A stretch of 64,000 nt of DNA from Druceiella hillmani (GCA_039881145.1 JAYKKI010000029.1:26950001-27014000), one strand, 5' to 3'; positions 37,155 to 50,010 are shown, numbered from the stretch's first letter. Made by a program: numbers and translations. Notes: generated from the sequence alone by a model not told the origin.

Positions 37155-38321
37155 TATCAGAAAGAGAGCAACACACCCTATTGCCATGGTATGCGTTTAA
37201 ACAGTTAGCGCGAATAATTGTTTAAATCGATGATCTCGGAATACCAGTACGCCTTGTCATATATCTCTGACTAGTGTCATGATGTATTTCTAGTAAGACG
37301 GCGGCCACGTTCAACTCGTACAACTTTTCGATCACGGAAGCCAGGACCAATCCTTGCAACAATGAATCATATAGTTTCTTAAATACCCGGTAGTCTGGAA
37401 AGTACCTGTTTGCAAGGTCTGAATTTTCAACAAATTCGCGATAAAGCGTGGCACCTTCTCTCGAAATGCTTGTACGTGGTGTAAAGGGCCCACAAAGACC
37501 ACGTCGATTTTCGGCTATTATTTATGGGCACGGTAAAATTTCCCAATCACTAAGTATGCCAAAAAGTCCAGGTTACACAAATCGAATAGTAAGGTGAGTA
37601 ATGACTAGTCCATAAACAAGCGAAAATGTTAAGGAAATCACAAATACTACTGAACAGGCGTAGTACGGGAATGCGACAAGCAAACAAACACTGCCGAGTG
37701 CAGCTGTTGTTGTTAGTTTACATGACTGCTGACCGGCGGCTAGTCAAATGGCTTTCAAATACTAACGTTTGTAATTGTTATTTGTTATTCTCCTTGATGA
37801 TTTATTAAATTTGTTTACCGTTCTCTCCATCACGTCAAAATTATAAACTTAACAATTATATAATTTTTAGTATTTAAACTATAAGCTATGTAACATTGGA
37901 ATTTAAGTACTCACGTAATTCACTATATTTTTTTGTAAATTTCCATTACAATCCGTCTTAAATTCAACAAAACCATTTTGTTTTCGACAAAAGAACCTTA
38001 AAAAACTAACGATAACCTCACTCTTCTGGCAGTTGGTATGCATTTGTCTATCGTTTGAACAGTTAAAGTTTTTGAATATAAGTACCAACATTTTAAATTT
38101 CTTATACCAAACAATATCAGATTAAATTAAATCCGTATAATTAGGTTATTGATATCAAGAAAGCAAATGTTACGAACGCCTGCTTGAGTAACTATAAGTA
38201 ATTTCCATAAAAGCAAAACTATCACAAGACATACAATCTCTGTGCTATAAACTGTTTAAGCATTTATATACAACTAGAAACGATACGCTTTCAAATAGGG
38301 TGTGTCGCTTTCTTACTGATA
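37155..38321 (-). mobile_element. DNA transposon with 28-bp terminal inverted repeats
   Basis: The left end 37155-37182 (TATCAGAAAGAGAGC then AACACACCCTATT) is the inverted copy of 38294-38321 at 25 of 28 positions. Both ends carry TA at the outer edge, so a TA target-site duplication with termini starting TCAG is one reading. A three-base TWA duplication, as in PIF/Harbinger, is less clean. The element is 1,167 bp long. A minus-strand frame (37222-37521) ends just inside the left terminus, so most of the transposase is deleted and the element is non-autonomous. The rest (37530-38290) is noncoding. Confidence 0.75.
37222..37521 (-). pseudogene. PIF/Harbinger-like transposase N-terminal remnant
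   Basis: A frame of 99 codons without a suitable start Met runs to a stop at 37222. It begins near 37509 with RRGLCGPFTPRTSISREGAT and continues LYREFVENSDLANRYFPDYR. It ends HHDTSQRYMTRRTGIPRSSI. The layout resembles Harbinger N-termini from memory: RR-W--P, then R--GA---L--E, then an RF--YFRM-like segment, then L-TGDS-RS----R---STI. The Harbinger nuclease domain with its catalytic DDE is absent because the frame ends at the element terminus. The surrounding inverted repeats support a transposon origin, but the superfamily assignment is moderate at best. Confidence 0.45.
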
Positions 38322-41300
38322 CGTGCAAAACAAAGGATCTATCTAACGGAAACATTTTACCTTACCAAATTTTGTTTATGTTAAAGTTAATAAACATTAA
38401 TTTGTGAATCATTTCTATAAATTTATCTTGAATTAATGTTTTTTTTTAATAAAACACAATTAGCTCAACTAAACTTGAGATTATGGCAGAAATTTCACAT
38501 TTAGTGACAATGATACCTGATGTTAATTTGTCAAGATGTTGCAATAGTTATATCACTACGATTTTTTATCTAGACAATCACCGTATCCTAAGGTAGTTTT
38601 TAAGATCATAAGCAAATCTCTAGTTGTACAGTTGCTTTTTAGTGTATTTTTTGAGAATAGAAAAAAATTACATTAAATTACAAACAATGGTAGAATTTAA
38701 GAATTAACATATACATTGCTCATTTTATGCTTGCTACATGACTACTCTACTTCCATACTAAATTTTATGCAATTTAGTGGAACAATTTTCACCAAAAATT
38801 ATTTGTGTGATTGGGGTAAAAGTGTTTCAAAAAAGAACAAAAAAATCATAACTTCTAAGCTATTGATTTTCGTGAAACAATTTTTTTTAAATTACTTATT
38901 AAAATGTTCACTATATAAAAGATAGTTATGAACCATTCTGTATGTATATATGAAATGTTTATCTCATTTCGTGTTTAAATACCTTTGCGTTTCAACTATA
39001 TGCTTCGAGAGTGTGTATATTATTGCTTGACAATGTCTAATCCATTTATTGGTTTCTAATCTTTGTCCATAATGTTTTAATTAAAGAAAATGTTGTCGAA
39101 TTTAACAGTTAATTTTAGTCATCGTAGAGATGTATTAGCTTAAATCGAGTCAATATGAAGGTGAGGGAAATTGAAAAAATGCCAATACGTAAAGTAGGCC
39201 CCTGACAGAGCGAGGTTTTTAATGTGTGTAGAAATAATAGTATGGGTCGATTTATACTAATATTAACTATATATTTCTATATGTACTCGTACGTTTACTT
39301 CAGGTAACCTTGCAATTTTATCTTATATACTGGGGTATGCTTTCCAATTATTTAAAGAACTATAATGTAATCATGATTTGTTAAATTCACGTCGCTAAAT
39401 CGCCTATCTAAGTGTTCGATCTATTTAGAAGATCTGAAGCATCGAACAGCAAAATCACTGTGTCTCTACAAAAGCTAGCAAACACCTATGAACTGAAAGT
39501 TAATACTGATCCCTTTTATTCGCAAATTTTATCCCATGAAAAGTGGCGACCTAAGCATCAGATACACATAAACCATTTAATGCTATTGTAATTACGGTTA
39601 TTACTGAAAAAATATCCGCGGCAAATAAATTCTGTCTTCATTCCATAGTAAAAAAAGAATATATTATTTCTTTATCTGAATCTGAATGGCCTACATAAGC
39701 TAAACATTTTGAAAGGATTTGTATTTTAACACTTAAGGCAAAGTTGCTAAGCACTTTGTCCCTGGTTCACTGTTTGTCTTCCTACAGAAATAAATATTGA
39801 ACGTTTATAAAAGGTTGTTTAATATAAATAAAGTGCTTGTAGTGCATTGAAAATCTATTCACTTCACCATTTAAACTTTTTGTAGAGAAATTTAACTTTT
39901 TTCTTTACGAGTACAGGCCATCTCTCAAGTTGTTTGATACTTAGTAGATAATTAGGTTGAAATCACAACAGCAAAGGTTTGTTGTATGAGGGGATTGACA
40001 TTCAGCTGGTGTTATTTCTCTTTGTCTGATTATCTTATGTCGATATTCACGTCGGTTTTAACTGTTATCAATACTTTTAACCAGAAACTTGCTTCAATAA
40101 ATAAGACAGCTTATAAGCTTTATTATTTAAAAGAAACAACTCTTGAGTTATCATCGCCGACAGTCAAAGACAAATAATTTTCGTATCTAATTTTAACTGG
40201 TGCTAGAAATAATAGATATTTTAATTTTTTAGCTCTAAAAGGGTATAGAAGCCGTGTGCGTAAAGTAGAAAATAGCTACCATGAAGCTATCGTCGTTACT
40301 GTTGTTATGTCGTTTGTTTTTACAGGACGAAATTCATCTTGGCAACTTTAATTGTGATTAAAGTTTTATTTGGTGGGGTTTCTGCGAGATTGTTGCTTTC
40401 CTGATTATTTTTTTTATATGCCATGTATTTTATAATCGGTTACAATACATAAGAATATTTAATGCTTTCAGTGACATATCGTATTTCTTCAATAGACTGA
40501 AAGAAATTGCATCTGTGTATGCTAATGTGATAAATTATTTTAATGATTATTTTTGTGTATATTAAAGTTTTGAAAAAAAAAATATGTTTAAATTATTTTT
40601 TATACTTTACTATATTAAATCTAAGTCAAGTGATATAAATACATACTTCTCTCCATTAACATGAAATTATTTGTATCAGAGAACCATATTAATAACAAGC
40701 CCAACTGTTTCTTATCGCAGTCTACAAAATTACGGCCGTATATCAAATTAAAATTCATGTTGACCTGGCAACTAAAGCCGAAGTCCAAGGCAAATTTATG
40801 TATTACTAAAGTAACGTTTAGGGATAACAGGCCCAGCGTAGGTTATCTATAAATATGCACCGTTGTTTAACTCGGTTACCTATTGCGGTTTTAAATAGTG
40901 ACCCTACTACCAGCCTCAATATACATTGTATTAATCTCAATAAATTAATATAATTTAATACATGGATTAGTATATTAAACTTTATTCTAGAAAATGAATT
41001 TAATTGTGGGAAAACTCTTGACTTTGAGTAAATGATAATTTTTTTGGCATTGAGTGGAATAATAACACGGAATAATAATTACGTGTCATTTTATTTATTT
41101 TATTTTGTATTCACGTTTTATCTTTTCAAATAGCTGCTTACTTTCACAATATTACGTTATTCCTTCACAGTATCGGATTCGCCGTTTCGATACATTTTTT
41201 ACAATAAAAGTTAATACAACGAACTAACTCAAAAAGTAACTAAAGCACGAAAGAAATAATTAAATGTATGAAGAACACACGGATTTTGAATTGTCAACAT

Positions 41301-43589
41301 GCAACAGTAACAGTAATAGTGAAACGATAGCCACCTCTCTGATTAAAAATGTCAGCAAAAAAAATTATTTGGTCCCATCTACACCCTACCGTATTGCCAA
41401 AAAAGCTAAATAACGTGCGTTTATATTGTGGGTAATATTTCCCATTAAAATTAATTTTATGCTTTTACTGACACTAATGAACTGCTTAATACCAAACCGA
41501 ATGACTATATTAAATTTGCCAAGTACCAGGTACAATAAATTGTAAAATAACAGATCTCCATATGAAATCTTATTTAACTGTATTTAAATGTACAAGTATC
41601 AAGTTCCGTTTAAATTGACTTTCTGAAAAATTATTACTACTTGTAATTTGTGTTAAATTAACTGCTTCAATTTTATTTTCAGAGAAACTAGTTTTATATT
41701 AATTGATACACATTAATACCGATATGTGGAGTATAAACATGTTGTTTTTAGTCTTTCGTTGTAAGGTCTATCATGGTAGTAGTAGACAAAAAATACTGGA
41801 TCATAAACTCCTAGAGTTATCCCACTAAAATATACTATATAATATACCATATAATATATTAATGCATAACATAGAAAGATCATCTCTATGGTTACTTGAA
41901 ATGCAAGCAATTATAATTCAAATTAAGTGGAATACCATCAAACTTAGTGAAATCAAAGAAAAGAGAGAAGAGCAGAAGAACCAAGTGAAATAGAGAGGAG
42001 CAGATAACGCATATATATACACACATATATGTAAAATTCCTCTAAGAGGATATAACCAAAATGCTAGAGAACCAGATAATGCCCTGTATTACGATCATTG
42101 CTGATTAAGCACGAGAAAGTGACAGTTGATCTTGGTGACGAACTCTGAATTGAGTAATATATGTTAAGAGTGCAAAATTTACGATATATTGTTTTGTGGT
42201 GATGAACAAATTTTATATTATAAATTTATTCTTCCATGAGTAATCTCAAAGAAGGTGTATTTGGAATAGTTTACATTGTGGGACAAAAAGGTGATCGATC
42301 ACATTTTAGACGAGAAGAAGGAATTTTTATTTAGTTTAATACATTAAATATGCTTTCCCGAGTTTTCATTTTTCATAGATTTTAATTTATGTCATTTTTT
42401 TCAGCTGTACATGTGGTTGCGACAATATTAATGATTGTAGTTGTAATGTTGGAGGTTACTAAAAACGTCATTATTCTCAAGGAATCAGAAAATAATCGGG
42501 TTATCGAAAGAAATTGATTTACAGATATTAAATTAGATATATTAAATCTATCACTGCGCTATTTAATCCTTACGAGGCAAAGAATATGTGTAGGGGAAGA
42601 AATTATTCTCAAAGGAGACAGATGTTGGGAAAATAGTTCTTCAACTAAAATTGTTTAAGAGATTTTTAAAAACATTTGAACGAGTCTGGTAAAAAGTATA
42701 TTAATTCATTGACAAGAGTATTTGACAGGGAAATTGGCAATCGTTACGTAAACAGAAGAACGATTTGATAAATACGTTTAAAAGTAAAGAATGAGACGCT
42801 ATGCTATGCAAGATGACCTTGTGCATCAATTTCTTTTAAACAAAAAATTCAAATTCATAGAAGAGTTGATTGCAAAAATGTATCAGTTTCAAAAATCAAT
42901 CAAAATTCGTCAACTACTTCAAAATTTTAGATTTAATTTTGGTGATCAATAATTACAAAATGTTATTATATAATTTTTACACTTTTACGTTTTTCATCTC
43001 TATATAAGAAATTAATAATTAAGGAATTAATAATGAAACATTTAAGTTTATTACTCCTAAAAGGTAACATGTTTTAACATGGAATCCGAAAAAAAATTAA
43101 GTTTTCTTTTAATTATTTTTGAAATTTCCGAGTATGTGTAAACTACTTATTTTTGTTATTAATAGTTGTACATTATACAATTTCGTTGATATTTAAAACA
43201 ATACAATAATAAAAATAAAAATTATTATTATTTTTATCAAAACTATGGAACATTAAACACTTCTGATTTTAATCATAAATATTAACACTGTTCTTAAATA
43301 TACCATAGTTTTGAAGCTTTGTAGCGTTTTAAAGCTTATCACGAACTTTATTTCTTAATAAAAAATAACAGGACCTTTACGTTTCAGTATACAAATATAC
43401 ATATAAATAATTTTGACGAAAAATATTATAAAAGGGGAGCGAATCAAAAAGATTAAAATCATCAATAAAACATACAATCTTCACCCAAGCGCACGATTAA
43501 ACCGCTCGCTGCACAAATACACTCTGAAACTTTATACAAAACCTCATAAATAATATGGAAATAGCTCCGTAAATAATATGAAAAACGTG
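38322..43589. other. AT-rich intergenic DNA
   Basis: No gene is supported. 'tcctctaagagga' (about 42036) and 'gttcgat...atcgaac' (39414-39457) are small inverted repeats. 'tcaaaactatgg / ccatagttttga' (about 43238-43315) forms a 12-bp-arm stem with a large loop. Fragments of frames at 42400-42900 look gene-like but match nothing that I recognise. Confidence 0.5.
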
Positions 43590-44000
43590 AATATATTCAG
43601 CGGCAAGCTGAATTACTGCCGCCCGCTCACGATTAGCTACATGCGTATATATTTAGGTAGACTGCTACTATAAAGCAAGCAAAGAATCGGTACTTAACCG
43701 AGCATTGAACTGAAGTATCGTTTGTAGCCTCTCTATCTTCTCACCTCCTCCATTATACTCGTCGAGTCTTTCGCCACTTCGCAATACGATGACGCAGCGA
43801 AATGGGCATTGTTGGTTTGAGAATGTGTAAGCTATTTTCGAGAGCCGCTTGTTAAGTCTACATAGATTACCAGATAGCGCGCTCGACACAGCGCTCAACT
43901 CAGGTGAGTGCGACCCTGCTAATGAATCGGAAATTGGTGCGAGCGGCTATAAAAAATTAAGTGCTAATGATAATGCGATAAGGGTGAAGTCGCTGCCATG
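43590..44000. other. GC-richer island, candidate cis-regulatory element
   Basis: About 400 bp with CpG words (CTGCCGCCCGCTCACG, ATGACGCAGCGAAATG, GATAGCGCGCTCGACAC). TAATGA/TAATGAT words and a TATA-like 'ggctataaaaaatt' (about 43944) also occur. A 76-codon minus-strand frame crosses it without a recognised domain. It could hold a promoter, but no transcript is supported. Confidence 0.35.
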
Positions 44001-45062
44001 AAATAGTTTCTAATTTTAGATAGTTTCTAATTTGTAATTGATAATTCTAAGTTTAGAATACTTTCTAATTTGGCCGTCATTGGTAATTAGATTTGAAGCG
44101 TTAATTTTAAATCTGGATCTCATTAAGATATAAAAAAAATTAAATTGAGTGAGCAATGTTAGAATATAAATCAAAATGTAACTGACGTTCATTGTAGAAA
44201 TACATTACTATTGAGTCATTCTACACCAAATCAACATAAGATTTCAAATTGGATTGAAATGTAGAACATTAATTGACTCAAAGGTATAAAGAGACAATTA
44301 CAGAATTTTATGTCCATGTAATAATTGATCATATCATAAGTAATATCTAAGAAATTACTTATTTTAGCAAATTTTATCGAATTGGAGGTGACGAGGTAAT
44401 TTTTTGTCAAAAATTGTACTTATTTCATATGAAATAACACCGTTATGATAGATAAAGAAATTTGTTTACACTTTTGGAATATATATTATATTTTCGTAAT
44501 GAAATATTTGTAGAATATGCGGAAAATAAAAATAATCAGTCAAATTGTCTCATATCTTATCTATTTCATATTATCCTTGAGATCGAAATATAACTAAAGG
44601 AGTTTAACGTCGCGCAACGCATCGCACGGTGCCACGCGACATGAACCCCCTATTAGTATATCAATATTCAGCGACACGATTATGTTATGTCATAGAAGTA
44701 CATACCGAGTATATTGGTAATACAGGGCTTATCTTATATCTTTCTTTAAAAGAAGCCCTGTTAATAATAGTGAAGTATTACATTTAAATAAATGTAATTA
44801 AAATTTAGAAAAGGTTGAAAATTAAAAAAAATTGCTAGCCGTCAAGGGACGTCTGGCAGATGGGAAAAATCAAATTTTTTATAATTTTATATTGAAATAT
44901 TTTTAACTAACTGAATTGAAAACGAAAAAAACAATTGTTCAGATATATGTTAATAACAAAATATTAATTAAATTTTATTATTTTAGTTTTATGAAATAAT
45001 TTATCACTGTAATATTTTTTAACAATCAATTGAAAATATATTTTTAATTTTATAAAAATGTT
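44001..45062. other. AT-rich intergenic DNA
   Basis: It contains three degenerate 'actttctaatt'-type repeats (44005-44072) and a GC-rich segment (44605-44650) with GTCGCG/CGCGAC arms. An imperfect hairpin around CAGGGCTT/AAGCCCTG lies at about 44722-44762. Confidence 0.5.
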
Positions 45063-45150
45063 AGCCGACAATACGCAAGGCTGATCGAATTAAGTCGGAT
45101 GGAGCCGACAAGACGCGAAGCTGACCGAATGGCACGTCGCGACGTGCCAT
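45063..45150. repeat. 28-bp direct repeat plus perfect 22-bp palindrome
   Basis: 'agccgacaa.acgc.a.gctg' starts at 45063 and again at 45103 (28 bp, four differences, 40-bp period). The second copy runs into a spacerless perfect palindrome at 45129-45150, half-site ATGGCACGTCG. The GTCGGATGGAGCCGAC between the copies can also pair. The block is far more GC-rich than its flanks and has no frame. Confidence 0.85.
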
Positions 45151-47149
45151 CAAAACATTTAACAGTCATCCAAACGCGCCATTATAAACTTAACATGATG
45201 TTTCACATAAGAAAAAAATATTCTAATGAAAAATAAGTTATTTCTCTGCAATAAAGGCACAATCAATACACACATTCATACAGCTTATTAAGCTTTACAT
45301 ACAAATTGATATAAAGAAAATATGTCTGTATCACGGAAGCAATTGTCCAAAAATATAAAAATATTGATTACGGAAGAAACATGTCTCATCACAGAGAAAA
45401 TAGTGTTATTCATATCGATCGAATATTAAACTATTTCTTAATTACTTCACTTATTGAGCAAAAATTTATCATGTTTATATATAATGAACTTCCTATTAAG
45501 GACAAAATTTACTAAAACGAAATTCCATAGTCTTCAAAGAAAATTAAACTTTATTTGTAATTTAGTTTGTAGTTCATCAAAATTATGGAAGTATTGTGTT
45601 AATATCCAGGAAAGGGTCACTGAAAGTAACGGAAGAAAGGTATTTTCAAACGAATTTTAAATAGATAAGCACAAGCGCGTACGCATGTACGTATGTTCGT
45701 ATATGCGCGTTCAAAGCTTATAAAATTTTAACGGAACATCCAATTGAATACGGACTTTTAGTTTCAAAGTGCACAGTAAAATTAATAAAACGATTAGTTT
45801 CCAAGCTTGGAAATGCATTCTGCTCTTGTGGTATGTTATCGAAAGGTATAAGATTATATCGTACAAAACTAAAGAACTAGTCTGATTGGATAGAGACAAA
45901 ATTAAGCTTATTCCTATTTTTCCATAAATGGTACCTATAGTTTTTACTTGTAATCGGTGTGGTATTTCCGGACATAAAGAAAATGAATTGTTTTTTTTTC
46001 TATACGCTAGAAAGTTATGGTTGCTTTATTTGATAGCTCAACTCCCAGATACCTATGTTTGTTTGGCAGCTCAGATTCCAGTTCTGCTGCTCTTAATGCG
46101 TAATCGTTCAACCGTGTCTATTCAATCATCCGACTATGTAATTGGTACGAGGTTGGTTGGGGCAGTAGTTACTTAACAGTACTCGATGCAGTAGAGGTTA
46201 GTTAACTTGTGACTGTCACATTTTTATTAGTGTGCTTCATATATTGCCTGATTTTGGGTAAAGTTTTGTTTTGTGATTAAGGAGAAAAAATTCGTAATTA
46301 TTAAAAAAAAAACAGTAATCATCTATATTGAAATTGGTAGTATGAGTCAACGGAAACAAATTTAATTGAAAATTCTAATCATACACTCGTAGTCCAATAA
46401 TCGGGAAAGCACTTTGTAGAAGTCCCTAATTTATTTAGAATAAAGTTTTCGGATTAAAAATAGTTTATGGTTCTCCGTTGAGTATAAAATTAGACTGGCG
46501 CTACTTTTGGGCTATGGTATAGAAGCGTTTCAGAATGGAAAATAAAATTTAAATTTTATATTAAAATACCTGTCCAATGACATCACATTCTTCACCGCCT
46601 TGTTATAGGTTCGAGGTGGTGTATTAAAAATAAAACCTATTAATTACGAGATTTGTAACATGAAAGCATCGTAGAAACTTAGACAAGTATGCATATGATA
46701 TATGTTTCACAGGCGTAAAATGTCGTGAATTTCTCTCAGAACTATGAGATTAAGAATCACTGTTATATATTTTCCAGTAAACTTTAGGTGAACTTGTAGT
46801 ACTGCTATTATTTCATTTTTTGATGGCTGTGCTTGGAAGGGGCGGTTTTGTTCAGTATGAAAATAGTAAATGTTATTCCATGACAGAACGGATGGTATCA
46901 TATGAACAGTAAAAAAATAGAAAGGAGAAGTAATAAATCTTCAAATGAATATATCATTAAATACTTGAATACTTACAAATTCGATTGGACAGTAAAAGTA
47001 GTAAATGGGCTGTAACGCGTAATCGCTTATTAAATCCGGATCGGTCTGTTAAATGTCAATTATAATAATACTTTCAGGATGGGATTGGTGCTACCGCAAC
47101 TATAGTGCCTCGGATATGTTTGTAGACGCTCATGTGGACGACCTATTTA
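45151..47149. other. AT-rich intergenic DNA
   Basis: No gene is supported. A frame at 45928-46176 begins with CNRCGISGHKENEL, which has zinc-knuckle spacing but Leu in place of the last Cys. No gag context surrounds it. Confidence 0.5.
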
Positions 47150-47151
47150 CT

Positions 47152-47214
<63 letters not shown>

Positions 47215-47237
47215 TATACACATACATATATATATAA

Positions 47238-47282
<45 letters not shown>
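47150..47282. repeat. Compound (CA)n-(TA)n microsatellite
   Basis: About 13 CA units are followed by TA runs with ACATAC and GTGTAT interruptions. The open frames across it are repeat artefacts. Confidence 0.95.
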
Positions 47283-47283
<1 letters not shown>

Positions 47284-47438
47284 CATGGTTACGGATAACG
47301 GTCATTTAACAATTAAACAAAAATTTAAATTTGGAAGTTTTAATATTATTTTTACAAATACCGTTGGGCGAAATTATGATACATTAGTTACTGTTAAAGA
47401 AATAGTAGTTATTCTTTACTCTAAAAATTTTCGTCTCA

Positions 47439-47815
47439 TTAAAACCTTGAATGTGAGTGTGTGTTTAAGTGATTGGCATAATTATAGTCTGAAGTCAATA
47501 TGCGATTTATCTCTGGCCAATATAAGTCAGCTACGCTTAACGTCATAAATATGGTTGGATTTCCTAATTCTTCAACTATATCCATTAACTCTCTAGATCT
47601 CGCATACCAATATGAGCTATATGACATCAAATTAGCATTTTATAATAAAATGTATTTATGCAATACTGGTTCACGCTGCAGTAATTCTTGGAGCTGTTCG
47701 ATTTTTTTAATATTATACACATGTGAATTTTTTCTAACACAAATACTGCCATTTTGCAAAGCTGTCCAATGCATTGTTTCCCAATTAGCGGTACGCGAAA
47801 TTCTAGAAAAATGCG
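47439..47815 (-). pseudogene. Helitron Rep/helitron_like_N domain relic
   Basis: A minus-strand frame runs from about 47815 to 47439 with one internal stop. It reads NWETMHWTALQNGSICVRKN, then IEQLQELLQREPVLHKYILL, a stop, YWYARSRELMDIVEELGNP and finally TIFMTLSVADLYWPEINRIL. The pattern 'AYW.....DL.A.V.QLG.PT.FLTLS.ADL.WP.L' is the hallmark of the N-terminal domain of Helitron Rep/helicase proteins. The HUH (His-hydrophobic-His) motif, the catalytic Tyr and the helicase are absent, so this is a short truncated relic. The CA/TA microsatellite begins about 150 bases beyond its 3' side. Helitron ends (5' TC, 3' hairpin and CTRR) were not identified. Confidence 0.75.
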
Positions 47816-47939
47816 GCAATCTCTTGACTAATTAACTTGATAATTTAGTCATTAAAAACAATTACGCAAACAACAATTATATCTTTAATAGATCAGTATA
47901 AAGCGTAGCACGCATCGCTGAAATCATTTTTATTATTAT

Positions 47940-48025
47940 TAATCGTACAAGCGCTCCCTCCCGCGTCTCGCGTCCCGCAGCGGGAGGGATCGCGAGGCGC
48001 GGGCGGGCCGGCTGGCCGTCTCCTA
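47940..48025. repeat. Very GC-rich stem-loop island
   Basis: CCCGCGTCTCGCG (47960-47972) pairs with CGCGAGGCGCGGG (47991-48003) at 12 of 13 positions. Inside, TCCCGC and GCGGGA (47973-47985) form a second stem around a single A. GGGCGGGCCGGCTGGCC follows. This is the most GC-rich stretch that I see in the window. Confidence 0.9.
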
Positions 48026-48063
48026 TTCTAGTTGTCGCTTGCATGTCGGTCGCATTTCGGTTG

Positions 48064-48330
48064 TTATGTTGTAGCAGCATATTTCCTTTTTTTGAGAGAC
48101 GATTCCTTGTTATCAAGGTTTCTTGTTTTTTGGGTCAGAACTTTGGAAGAGGGTGACACATCATTAGCAGGAGCCTGTTCAGTATCACAATCACCCTCTT
48201 CCGGCAAGTAATTTTTTTTAAGTTTTTCTTTAAAGCTTATCTTATTTTGATCAAGTGATAGATTTTCTTTTGAAAAATCCAAGGAAAAAATTATATTTTT
48301 TATTGACCCTTTTTTTCTTCCCTGCTGCAA
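48064..48330 (-). other. Unrecognised 88-codon minus-strand frame
   Basis: A Lys/Ser-rich frame begins MQQGRKKGSIKNIIFSLDFS and ends with SSLKKRKYAATT at a stop next to the GC-rich stem-loop. The acidic centre (YLPEEGDCDTE) and basic tail resemble a low-complexity N- or C-terminal region of a transposase. KKRKY recalls the start of some hAT-type proteins, but no domain is recognised. It lies upstream (minus strand) of the Helitron relic and could belong to the same insertion or to a different one. Confidence 0.25.
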
Positions 48331-50010
48331 CCCTCGCTATGTGCCTCTCTTTTCAATCCAAATGATGTTTGAATTTTATCGAAAGTAGGCGGCGATCTAA
48401 ATATATTTACCTTTTCCAACGTTTTCCATACGAAATCCGCTTTCAAAATGTTGAATATGTTAATACAAATATTAATCTATTTATAAAAATATTTGGGATG
48501 CATGGAAAATGTACCTCATTTTTTAATTATAATCATACTATAAATTTATCCACGTGGCAGCTATTTATCCTATCTTCCACTGCAGGGCTTACATCTTGTG
48601 TCGCTTACTAAAATAAAATAAGGCTTGAAATATTCAGTTTGTAATAATGTAGTGGAGTTCTAGACAACAAATCCCCAGACTTGCCGGCAGAAGGGTTGCC
48701 CTTCCGCATAGTAAACAGGAAAGGCCTCCCTAATGGGCCCCAGGACACCTGCTAGACCCTGTACCTAAGCCAAGTTAGGCCTTTACCCCGCATTCCCATG
48801 GTAAACGACTCCGTATGTGAATGCCAGTATATTTATTTAAGATTTACATATTTTTATTGTAAATCGTGTTTTCTTTGTTTCGCCAACCGTTATTTCGTAA
48901 AATGCCTTTTTCTCTTAGGTTCATAAAATAAAATAATGAGCAGATTATTTTCAAGTACGGTAATAAGAATGCTCTTGAAGAAATATCACTTCAGCAAATT
49001 AAAACCATTATGGAGGAAAATTATTTTCTTTACTAGTATATTTTTTACAATTTGCGATTTTTGGTAAGGTAATGGAAAATTTTTCTTACTTTCACTGGAT
49101 AAATATTAACTAGTAAGTAACTAGTAAGATAATTATTCTACTATTTATTCAAAAATAAATCCAAATGCGTAAAGAAGCAAATTAGGTAGAAATGACTCCA
49201 CTTTATATTGATTTAATAATTCTTTGAAATAGGTTGGGAGACGTTTTTATGTATATATTAGAAAATTATGACCGTATGTAATTTACTTTTAATCGAACCA
49301 AAAGTAGAAAGAATTTCTCTAATTCGATTTGTAAATATAATTTTTTCATGCAGAAATTTACAATTTTCAAGTGATACGATTGTGGTAAATACTATTTTAT
49401 AAAGAAGATTTCAAGTTTAACATCTTAAAAAATGTGTGTTGACGATAACAAAAACGATCAAAATTTTTGTTGTTGTCAAACATTTCATTGCAGAATGAAA
49501 TAAAACATTTCCATCATTATTCACTCTGTTAAATCATGTTTATAATAGAACCTCAGGATAAATTATTATATTATTGTAAATTCTAGAACCCGGAGTATGT
49601 TTTACCCACTATTTAGAAGAGATATGGCATGCGACGGCGACTTTAACCCGTTTGGGAATACGACATTTGTTAATTAAGTATATATAGGAATAGTTTTTGT
49701 AATATAGCTCTTCAAAGTGATTGAGGATAACTTAATAATTAAATTTTAAAATAAGTAAATTAATAAAAAAATCTACAGAAATATTTGTCACCTGTAACTC
49801 AAATATAAATTAGCAACAGCAATTAACTTACACGTATGCTCAATTTATATCTTTATTCCGGATTGTTATAATTTTAAATATTAAATAAATATGAGATAAC
49901 ATACAACATTGATCTTGAAAATCGTAAGAGTTTTACATGGAAAGAGGAAGTTAAAGTCATGAATATTTCCATTTTGGACGATTATTAGATTGGCTGTATT
50001 TACATATAAA

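Noticed and set aside
42400..42960. Possible gene relic with frames such as QLKLFKRFLKTFERVW
   Set aside because: Frames break often and no ordered motif set of a known family could be recognised.
45928..46176. Possible gag zinc knuckle CNRCGISGHKENEL
   Set aside because: The final Cys of the CCHC pattern is Leu and no gag or polymerase sequence surrounds it. A single short match of this kind can occur by chance.
48640..48825. GC-richer block considered as a tRNA-derived SINE
   Set aside because: No A-box/B-box pair with correct spacing was found, so it is left as an unplaced repeat-like block.
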